Assembly (NCBI GenBank): GCA_946482615.1
Contig: CAMLSF010000004.1
Location: 1-58,094 of the forward strand
Source: an uncultured Chromatiaceae bacterium
GTDB lineage: Bacteria; Pseudomonadota; Gammaproteobacteria; Enterobacterales; Alteromonadaceae
Direction of reading: 5' to 3'
DNA length: 58,094 nt
Shown one piece after another: positions 52,160 to 58,094 of this stretch. The position numbers and the translations under genes are program-made. Each line of letters starts with the position of its first letter. Position 1 is the first letter of the stretch. The notes under the pieces are model-generated. The model ran no database searches, was not told where the DNA came from, and worked only from the letters and a program-made list of their open reading frames with translations.

Positions 52160-52810
52160 ATGTCATCTGTGAACGGTGTCGGCGCGTCAAATGCTTCAGC
52201 CCAGGCTCAAGCCAACAAAGCAGAAAGCAGTGAAAAAACCGAAGAGAAAAAACTCTCTGGTTACGATGCTTCCCGTATGAATAAGCAAAAGCTGAATGCC
52301 GCCATTATGGAAAACCAGCTGAAACTGAGCGCAGGTGAAGACGATAACTCGATGAAGTTACTCTATAAAACTGCACTTGAAGGCATTAACAAAGAACTGG
52401 AAGCTGAATTTGGCCCTAACGCCGCTGAAAAAATTAAAAACAGTGGTGTTGATACCTCCCCTCAGGCCACTGCCGACCGTATTGTTGGTTTTGCGACCGC
52501 TTTTTATCAGAAGTACTCTGAACAAAACCCGGATATGCCGGAAGAGGAACGTTTAGACAAATTCCTCGCTCTGGTGGGCGGTGGTGTGGATAAAGGTTTC
52601 GAAGATGCCCGCGGTGTTCTGGACGGTTTAGGTGTGCTCAATGGCAAAATTGCCGAAGACATCGACAGCACCTATTCGCTGATCCAGGACGGTTTTGCCA
52701 AGTTCCGTGAAATGATTTTAAACCCGGATAAAACCACAGAAGATCAGGATATGACTGAATCTGTTGCCGCTAACACCGGCAGCGAACTGCGGTTTTCGGT
52801 GAAAGTGTAA
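52160..52810 (+). CDS. DUF5610 protein
   Basis: A 216-residue soluble protein of the DUF5610 family, function unknown. ATG 52160 follows AAGGGAG by 9 bases. The N-terminus is a low-complexity Ala/Gln/Ser/Glu tract (AQAQANKAESSEKTEEKK), and the rest is helical and acidic (DTSPQATADRIVGFATAFYQKY, FLALVGGGVDKGFEDARGV). There is no signal peptide or membrane segment. It sits 79 bases after btuF with its own ribosome site and is probably separate from the B12 operon. A terminator follows at 52880. Confidence 0.8.
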   Translation: MSSVNGVGASNASAQAQANKAESSEKTEEKKLSGYDASRMNKQKLNAAIMENQLKLSAGEDDNSMKLLYKTALEGINKELEAEFGPNAAEKIKNSGVDTSPQATADRIVGFATAFYQKYSEQNPDMPEEERLDKFLALVGGGVDKGFEDARGVLDGLGVLNGKIAEDIDSTYSLIQDGFAKFREMILNPDKTTEDQDMTESVAANTGSELRFSVKV

Positions 52811-52879
52811 GTGCATTCTGCTTTGTTATGACTCCTGACGTGCTGGTTTCATTAAAGCCTTGAAACCAGCTGTTTTTTA

Positions 52880-52912
52880 AACTGGCCTTAGATCTTTAAG
52901 GCCAGTTCTTTT
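52880..52912. terminator. bidirectional terminator
   Basis: AACTGGCCTTA pairs with TAAGGCCAGTT, an 11-bp palindrome-like stem, followed by CTTTT on the plus side; T6 and A-rich sequence lie on the other side. It lies between the convergent DUF5610 gene and the lipoprotein gene. Confidence 0.85.
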
Positions 52913-52941
52913 CTGCTGTGACTTCTGCCCAGGCTAAGCAT

Positions 52942-53829
52942 TTACTGGCTACTGAGCCCTGTTTTAATCAATAGCGCAGCACTATGTTTGTTGCCCTCTT
53001 CACTGATCCAAATCTGCTTGTCCTGATCAATACAAAGGCCCTCGACCTGACCTGTAGTGGGTAAAGCTTTAGTGTCCAGCAATTGCAGGTCTTTATCATA
53101 ACGGGCGATTTGAGGCTGAAAACCAGCATTACTTAAATAAGCCCAAATCGCTTTGCGTGGATCCGGATAGCCTACCAGCCACCACTCTTGTTTGCTTTGC
53201 TCAAATACCGCATCTGTCACCAAAAAGCCGGGGCTAACAAAAGGCATAGCTTTGCCAAGCTTTTGTTGTTTCAAAGCAGGATCCAGCTTGTAGCGCGCAG
53301 GGATTTGGCTATCCCAGCTTTTACTGATCAGCCACAACGCACCTTGCTGATACACCAGAGCCTCAAAGTCCAGATCATGTTGATAAGGCTGACGTTTTTC
53401 ATCTGGTGGCAGCAGTATCTCCAGCCGTTCAGGCCGGTAAGGTTGCTTTAAACCAGACCAATTCAGCGGTACTTTGTAAATAAACAAGGCTTTTTTATAG
53501 CCGGCGTTATTGCCGGTATCGGCCAGATACAAAAACTCCCCATCTGAGGTGATAGCTTCCCAGTCGCTGTTTCTGAAGGATAACTGCAGCTGATGTTTCA
53601 TGTCACCATTGCGGTCAAACCTATACAGCACAGGCTTGCCACCTGAGTCATTGAAGCTGATAAAGTCTTGCTCAAGGCAAAGTAAGCCTGAAGTTTCCAG
53701 CAGCTGTGAAGGCAATGCAACAACAGACTGGCCTTCAGCCGGCACTGTCTGACTGACGCTGCAGCCACTTAACAGCAATAATATTCCCGCAAGCCCGGAT
53801 AACACAGGGTATCTGACTGAATGCTCCAT
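52942..53829 (-). CDS. lipoprotein with beta-propeller-like repeats
   Basis: A 295-residue lipoprotein. ATG 53829 (MEHSVRYPV) follows AGAGAG; a TTG at 53847 is the alternative. The signal peptide ends in the lipobox LSGC (Cys23). The mature part has repeated beta segments (SDWEAITSDGEFLYLADTGNN, FEALVYQQGALWLISK, VEGLCIDQDKQIWISEEG) like SdiA-regulated or esterase-like propeller proteins. No catalytic motif was seen. It is convergent with the DUF5610 gene and divergent from the response-regulator gene. Confidence 0.82.
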   Translation of the reverse strand: MEHSVRYPVLSGLAGILLLLSGCSVSQTVPAEGQSVVALPSQLLETSGLLCLEQDFISFNDSGGKPVLYRFDRNGDMKHQLQLSFRNSDWEAITSDGEFLYLADTGNNAGYKKALFIYKVPLNWSGLKQPYRPERLEILLPPDEKRQPYQHDLDFEALVYQQGALWLISKSWDSQIPARYKLDPALKQQKLGKAMPFVSPGFLVTDAVFEQSKQEWWLVGYPDPRKAIWAYLSNAGFQPQIARYDKDLQLLDTKALPTTGQVEGLCIDQDKQIWISEEGNKHSAALLIKTGLSSQ

Positions 53830-53948
53830 ACACACTCTCTTTAGCAATCGGACAGACTATTGAAGTCCAGCATAAAACAGTTGTTATTCCAGTGCTATAG
53901 TCGATAGTGATCAAAATACTCTGCGGGTAAAACAGAAAGGGCTGACAG

Positions 53949-54560
53949 GTGAACAAAGAGTTAAAAGTCTACATAGTAGACGATGACGAATCCTTGCGTT
54001 ATGCACTGGAGGGCTTATTAAATTCAATGGGTTATCAAACTCAAAGTTTTGGTGATGTGGCTGAGTTTTTATTGCAGTACAAAGCGGGTTCAAAAGGCTG
54101 CCTGATATTAGATGTGCGTCTGCCCGGCCTTAGTGGTTTGAGCTTTCAGGCGAAATTGCAGGATTATGCGATTCAGCTGCCCGTGATCCTGATGACAGGT
54201 CATGGCGATATTCCGATGTCAGTCCGGGCCATGAAAGCCGGAGCTGTGGATTTTTTAACCAAACCTTTCCGTGATCAGGACATGTTGGACGCTGTGGCCA
54301 CGGCCATGGAACGCATTCATGATCAGCAGCATGCAGAAAAAAACAGCGAAGGCATCCGTGCCTGCTTTGACAGCTTAACCAGCAGAGAAAAACAGGTAAT
54401 GGCTCTGGTCTGCCAGGGCAAGATGAATAAACAAATCGCCTGGGAACTGCAACTAAGCGAAGTGACGATCAAAATTCACCGGGGTTCTGCCATGCGCAAA
54501 ATGCAGGCTAAAACCCTGGCTGATTTAGTCAAAATGGCTGAAGCCCTGCATTTAAATTAA
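53949..54560 (+). CDS. FixJ/TtrR-like response regulator
   Basis: A 203-residue DNA-binding response regulator. GTG 53949 follows AAAGGG. The receiver domain has the acidic pair in VDDDES (Asp11, Asp12), the phosphorylated Asp55 in ILDVRLPG, Thr83 in MTGHGD and Lys105 in LTKPFRD. The LuxR-type HTH occupies about residues 140-195 (LTSREKQVMALVCQGKMNKQIA, SEVTIKIHRG). The PAS histidine kinase starts 10 bases later, so the two form a two-component pair. The kind is FixJ-like, without an ATPase domain. Confidence 0.93.
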   Translation: MNKELKVYIVDDDESLRYALEGLLNSMGYQTQSFGDVAEFLLQYKAGSKGCLILDVRLPGLSGLSFQAKLQDYAIQLPVILMTGHGDIPMSVRAMKAGAVDFLTKPFRDQDMLDAVATAMERIHDQQHAEKNSEGIRACFDSLTSREKQVMALVCQGKMNKQIAWELQLSEVTIKIHRGSAMRKMQAKTLADLVKMAEALHLN

Positions 54561-54569
54561 GGATCTCTG

Positions 54570-56618
54570 ATGAAACAGCATGATATGGAGATCCTCAACC
54601 TCATTCAGCTCAGTGTGTTGACTTTTACCGCTGAAGGCATCATTACCGGCTGGAACAAAGCCGCTGAGCTTTTGTATGGCTGGAGCGCAAAACAGGCTGT
54701 GGGACAACATCTGTGTCAATTGCTGCGCTGCGACTGTTCATCCGATGTCGCTGCTGTGCTTGATTCGTTAAAGTCCAGCACCCAGCAGCTTCAGGTAAAA
54801 CGCTTCAGTGCCAGTGGCGAGTTAAAACTGATCACTATCAGTTGGTCTTGCCGTTATGATCAGGCGGGCCACTTGCTGGAAATTATTGAATCAGGCCGGG
54901 ATGTCACCCAAAGTCAGCAGGTTCAGGATGAGTTACGCCAAAGCGAGCTGCGCTACCGCACTATGTTCGACTCCATGTCAGTCGGTTGTTTTGAGATAGA
55001 TACCAGTGCGCTGAATCAGATCTTTAGCCAGTTACGAACCCAGGGCGTCACGGATTTAGTGAGCTATGCTCAGCAACACCCGGATTTTTTAGCCCAAGCC
55101 ATGATAGCCTCTAAAGTCGTCAAAGTGAATGCCGAGGCGATGCGGATTTTTAAAGCCAGCCAGCCTGAGCAGTTGCTTGGCCCTGTCACTCCCTATTGGA
55201 ACAGCGGTAACAGCGATACCTTTTGTCACAGCATTAACGCAGGTTATCAGCGCCGTTCTAAATACGAAGCAGAAACTTGTATGATGGTCAGTGATGGCAC
55301 CACAGTCGATGTGCAGTTTTCCATGTTCGCCTCCCCGGCCTTACGCGACTCTGGCACTGTGTTTATCTCTTTAGTGGATATTACCCAACGTAAACAGGCT
55401 GAACGTGAACTGATGAAAAGTGAGTTTAAATTCAGAACCTTGTTTGAAGCCTCTGCCATTTCCTTTCAGCAACTGGATGTCAGTCGCCAGACGCAGTTAT
55501 TCAGAGCATTAAAAGCCCAGGGGGTCACCGACTTAAAAGCTTACATAGACGAGCATCCGGAATTTGTGCAACAGGCGATGGATGCAGTCTGGATAGCAGA
55601 AGCCAACCCCTACACTCTGACCTTGTATGGCGCAAAAACCAAAGCCGAAATTTTGGGCCCTGTGACGCCTTATTGGATCCCGGGCCAATGCGATACCTTC
55701 AGACGCAGTATTGAAGCAGGGTACAGAGGCGAAACAGGCTATCAGGCCGAAACCAAAATCCGCCGGCTGGACGGCAAAGTGATCGATATTTTATTCGCAT
55801 CCGCCTCTACCGCTACCTTAAGGGAATTAGGCCTGGTGGTGCTGACCATAGTAGATATTACCGACTGGGTGGCTGACCGTAATCAGCGTGATAATTTTCG
55901 TGATGAATTAGCCCATGCCGCCCGGGTGTCTATGCTTGGGGAATTGACCGCCTCCATTGCGCACGAAGTGAATCAGCCCCTGGCGGCTATAGCGACCAAT
56001 GGCGAAACCGGTTTACGCTGGCTGAACCGGCAGGAGCCGGATTTAAATAAAGCCCGAGATTTAATGCAGCGCATGGTCAATGACGCTTACAGGGCTGCCG
56101 ATATTATCAGTCGTATTCGCGCTATGGCCCGCCATACCAAAGTGCAGCAGCAACGGATTGATTTAAATGCCTGCGTCGAAGAGTCTGTGCTGTTTTTACA
56201 ACACGAACTTCGCAACCAGCATATTGAACTGGAGCTGGATCTTGCGCCGGATCTGCCCCCATTACTGGCAGACCGCATTCAACTGCAGCAGGTGCTGATT
56301 AATATTCTGGTCAATGCCATGCAGGCTTTATCCGGCAAAACCAACGGCCAGCCAAAAACAATGCCTTTTATTCATATTCAAAGTGTCTGGCTTAATCCAA
56401 ATCATCTGCAACTACAAATCACTGACAATGGCCCGGGCATAAAACCTGAACATTTGCCTCATATTTTCGACAGTTTTTTTACCACCAAAAGCGCAGGTAT
56501 GGGTATGGGCCTGCTGATTTGCCGCTCTATTATTGAAGCTTTGGGCGGTACTATCGAAGCCAAAAATAATGACGACAGTCCGGGAGCCTGCTTTGTATTG
56601 CTGCTGCCACTGAGTTAA
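54570..56618 (+). CDS. FixL-type sensor histidine kinase with three PAS domains
   Basis: A 682-residue histidine kinase with no membrane helices, so it is cytoplasmic. Residues 8-115 are PAS 1 (FTAEGIITGWNKAAELLYGW). Residues 124-272 and 284-432 are two related modules, each with an unusual long insert (LRTQGVTDLVSYAQQHPDF, LKAQGVTDLKAYIDEHPEF) and a GPVTPYW motif before AGY. The kinase core has the H-box SIAHEVNQPLAAI (His465) of the FixL/DctS group, N-box LINILVNAMQAL, G1 TDNGPGI and G2 GMGMGLLIC. The signal is unknown. The duplicated module is discussed among the findings. Confidence 0.94.
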   Translation: MKQHDMEILNLIQLSVLTFTAEGIITGWNKAAELLYGWSAKQAVGQHLCQLLRCDCSSDVAAVLDSLKSSTQQLQVKRFSASGELKLITISWSCRYDQAGHLLEIIESGRDVTQSQQVQDELRQSELRYRTMFDSMSVGCFEIDTSALNQIFSQLRTQGVTDLVSYAQQHPDFLAQAMIASKVVKVNAEAMRIFKASQPEQLLGPVTPYWNSGNSDTFCHSINAGYQRRSKYEAETCMMVSDGTTVDVQFSMFASPALRDSGTVFISLVDITQRKQAERELMKSEFKFRTLFEASAISFQQLDVSRQTQLFRALKAQGVTDLKAYIDEHPEFVQQAMDAVWIAEANPYTLTLYGAKTKAEILGPVTPYWIPGQCDTFRRSIEAGYRGETGYQAETKIRRLDGKVIDILFASASTATLRELGLVVLTIVDITDWVADRNQRDNFRDELAHAARVSMLGELTASIAHEVNQPLAAIATNGETGLRWLNRQEPDLNKARDLMQRMVNDAYRAADIISRIRAMARHTKVQQQRIDLNACVEESVLFLQHELRNQHIELELDLAPDLPPLLADRIQLQQVLINILVNAMQALSGKTNGQPKTMPFIHIQSVWLNPNHLQLQITDNGPGIKPEHLPHIFDSFFTTKSAGMGMGLLICRSIIEALGGTIEAKNNDDSPGACFVLLLPLS

Positions 56619-56759
56619 AACCTGAACAGCTAAGGCCATACCTAAGTATGAGCCAAACCACCCCGATGGACTAATGCCTTGCGCTGCCAATACTCCTATC
56701 TTATGCCATGACCACCTTGTCTTCAGACAAGCCTTATGGACTAAAACAGGACAACCCAA

Positions 56760-57539
56760 ATGACAACAGCTCTTGTAACAGGCGCCTCCTCCGGGATAGG
56801 TGCCACCTACGCTGATCGCTTAGCTAAACGTGGGTACGACTTAATTCTGGTGGCGCGAAATGCAGAGCGCTTAGCAGCCTTAGCAGACAAACTCAGTTCC
56901 ACTTATCAGGTCAAGGTCGAATGCTTACCAGCTGATTTAAGTTCAGCCGAAGGCTGGCGTGTGACTGTAGCCCGCATCTATAAAGACACTAAGCTGTCGA
57001 TGCTGATCAACAGTGCAGGTATAGGCCCGGAAGGTCCGGTACTGCAGTCGAACGAAAGTGAACTGGAAACCATGATCCAGCTTAATGTAATGGGCTTACA
57101 TCAACTGACCTTAGCAGCCGCTAAGGTCTTTTCAGCCCGGGGGCAAGGCACTATCGTCAATATTGCCTCTGTTGTGGCTTTACTGCCGGAGAAATTTAAT
57201 GCGGTCTACAGCGCCTCTAAAGCCTTTGTGCTGGCATTAACTCAGGGACTGCACTCTGAGCTGGCTCCTGTTGGCGTAAGAGTTCAGGCTGTGTTGCCAG
57301 GACTCACCCGCACCGAAATATTTGAACGGGCAGGTTTTGATATTAATCATCTGGACCCGGGCATGATAATGGAAGCCGGTGATATGGTCGATGCGTCACT
57401 GGCAGGTTTAGACCAGGGTGAGCTGGTCACTATTCCATCCTTGCCTGATGTAGCCGACTGGCAAGCTTTTTTGCAAGCCCGTTATGCTTTGGCTCCGCAC
57501 TTATCACTGCAATACCCGGCTAAACGTTACACTGTCTAA
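56760..57539 (+). CDS. short-chain dehydrogenase/reductase
   Basis: A 259-residue NAD(P)-dependent oxidoreductase of the classical SDR family. Rossmann motif TGASSGIGATYA near the start, NSAGIG in the middle, and the catalytic Ser (IVNIASVVALL) and Tyr-Lys (AVYSASKAFV). Basic residues after the second strand (VARNAERL) favour NADP. ATG 56760 follows AGGACAACC. Substrate unknown; related proteins handle acyl or keto groups. A gap of 140 bases separates it from the kinase gene. No partner is evident. Confidence 0.92.
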   Translation: MTTALVTGASSGIGATYADRLAKRGYDLILVARNAERLAALADKLSSTYQVKVECLPADLSSAEGWRVTVARIYKDTKLSMLINSAGIGPEGPVLQSNESELETMIQLNVMGLHQLTLAAAKVFSARGQGTIVNIASVVALLPEKFNAVYSASKAFVLALTQGLHSELAPVGVRVQAVLPGLTRTEIFERAGFDINHLDPGMIMEAGDMVDASLAGLDQGELVTIPSLPDVADWQAFLQARYALAPHLSLQYPAKRYTV

Positions 57540-57555
57540 CGCTATGACAAAAGCC

Positions 57556-57585
57556 TAAAAAAACCCCGGGAAAGGTCCCGGGGTT
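57556..57585 (-). terminator. intrinsic terminator of the OsmC-like gene
   Basis: AACCCCGGG/CCCGGGGTT with a six-base loop. On the minus strand it is followed by T7 (AAAAAAA on the plus strand before it). Also between two convergent genes. Confidence 0.9.
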
Positions 57586-57636
57586 CAGCATCAATGCCAG
57601 ATGGCGATTGATTTAAAAAGGTCATGCCCGCTGAAA

Positions 57637-58094
57637 TCAGACCAACTCAGCATCCAGCGTGATTTCAGCATTCAGCACTTTGGATACAGGGCAGTTTAAT
57701 TTGGCAAGGGTCGCCAGTTCGTGAAAAGTGGCTTCATCTATGCCGGGAATAGCAGCTTTCAGAGTTAAGGCAATAGAAGGGATCACAAAAGCATCTCCCT
57801 GCTGCTCCAGTGCAACGACGGCCTGAGTATCGAGCTGAGCCGGAGTAAAACCTGCTTTGGATAAAATCAGTGTAAACGCCATAGTAAAACAGGACGCATG
57901 AGCCGCCCCGATCAGCTCTTCCGGATTGCTGCCAGGTGTGCCTTCAAAACGACTGGCAAAACCATAAGGGTAAGCCGATAAAGCACCGGTTTGAGTAGAT
58001 ATTTCACCGCGGCCGTCTGTATACCCAAGTGACTTCAATATGCAGAATTCAGCGGGAGATAAAAGCGCTTTAGGCAAGGCAGCTGTTGGAAGCT
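57637..58094 (-). CDS. OsmC-family peroxidase, 5' end at window edge
   Basis: OsmC/Ohr-type thiol peroxidase that reduces organic hydroperoxides, by family. The two active Cys are present: in AAHASCFTMAF (near residue 63) and in KLNCPVSKVL (near 129). EISTQTGALSAYPYGFASRFEG is the usual beginning of the fold. The first 20 residues before it (FCILKSLGYTDGRGE) do not resemble family N-termini, and the only start codon nearby is TTG 58077 with no ribosome site. The frame is open to the window edge, so the gene may begin outside the window or have a disrupted N-terminus. Confidence 0.82.
   Translation of the reverse strand, partial: LPTAALPKALLSPAEFCILKSLGYTDGRGEISTQTGALSAYPYGFASRFEGTPGSNPEELIGAAHASCFTMAFTLILSKAGFTPAQLDTQAVVALEQQGDAFVIPSIALTLKAAIPGIDEATFHELATLAKLNCPVSKVLNAEITLDAELV

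Noticed and set aside
1..58094. CRISPR array, rRNA or tRNA genes
   Set aside because: No regularly spaced direct repeats, conserved rRNA segments or tRNA-like cloverleaf sequences were seen.

Overview
The window looks like chromosomal DNA of an aquatic gammaproteobacterium of the Alteromonadales/Chromatiales type, such as Rheinheimera or Alishewanella. This is an inference from gene content: a TonB-dependent receptor with secreted beta-glucanases, a DUF885 lipoprotein, YggN (DUF2884), DUF2982, DUF5610, FapA and an integron-type cassette array. No rRNA, tRNA, CRISPR array, phage or complete insertion sequence was seen.

Layout: (1) 1-5701, minus strand, is a beta-glucan utilisation cluster: TonB-dependent receptor, GH16 glucanase and a GH3 beta-glucosidase cut by the left edge. 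(2) 5702-6440 has no convincing gene. (3) About 6440-10550 is an array of nine small plus-strand cassettes separated by attC-like recombination sites, with no integrase in the window. Several cassettes are damaged or fused. (4) 10569-17291 holds a HEAT-repeat protein, a small membrane protein, a CorA-type and an MgtE-type magnesium transporter side by side, and rimK followed by an AstE-like zinc hydrolase. (5) 17338-29307 holds a K+/H+ antiporter, a lipoprotein-like protein with SDYEL repeats, an M20 peptidase, a DUF885 lipoprotein, a TonB-C/Sel1 protein, an MFS transporter and a secreted protein of unknown function. (6) 29372-38176, mostly minus strand, holds rhlE, a DUF6172 protein, a MarR regulator divergent from a 65-residue CxxC protein across two operators, yggN, two DUF1566 proteins, a FapA-like protein, a hypothetical protein and DUF2982 coupled to a 31-residue membrane protein.

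(7) 38290-45556 holds an RND efflux pair, lactate permease, a solute-binding protein and a one-PDZ periplasmic protein. (8) 45640-52081 is a cobalamin operon: a riboswitch followed by btuD, btuC, cobT, cobS, cobU, cobC, cobO and btuF, nearly all overlapping. It covers B12 uptake, corrinoid adenosylation and nucleotide-loop assembly, but not de novo ring synthesis. (9) 52160-58094 holds a DUF5610 protein, a lipoprotein, a FixJ/FixL-like two-component pair with a duplicated PAS-like module, a short-chain dehydrogenase and an OsmC-like peroxidase at the right edge.

Most of the window is ordinary core genome. The unusual part is the cassette array at 6.4-10.5 kb, with an in-frame fusion across an attC site and at least one cassette broken by a stop codon. 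Smaller points of interest are the unlisted-size gene at 38081-38176, the MarR operator pair at 31724-31771 and the repeat protein at 19756-20877.
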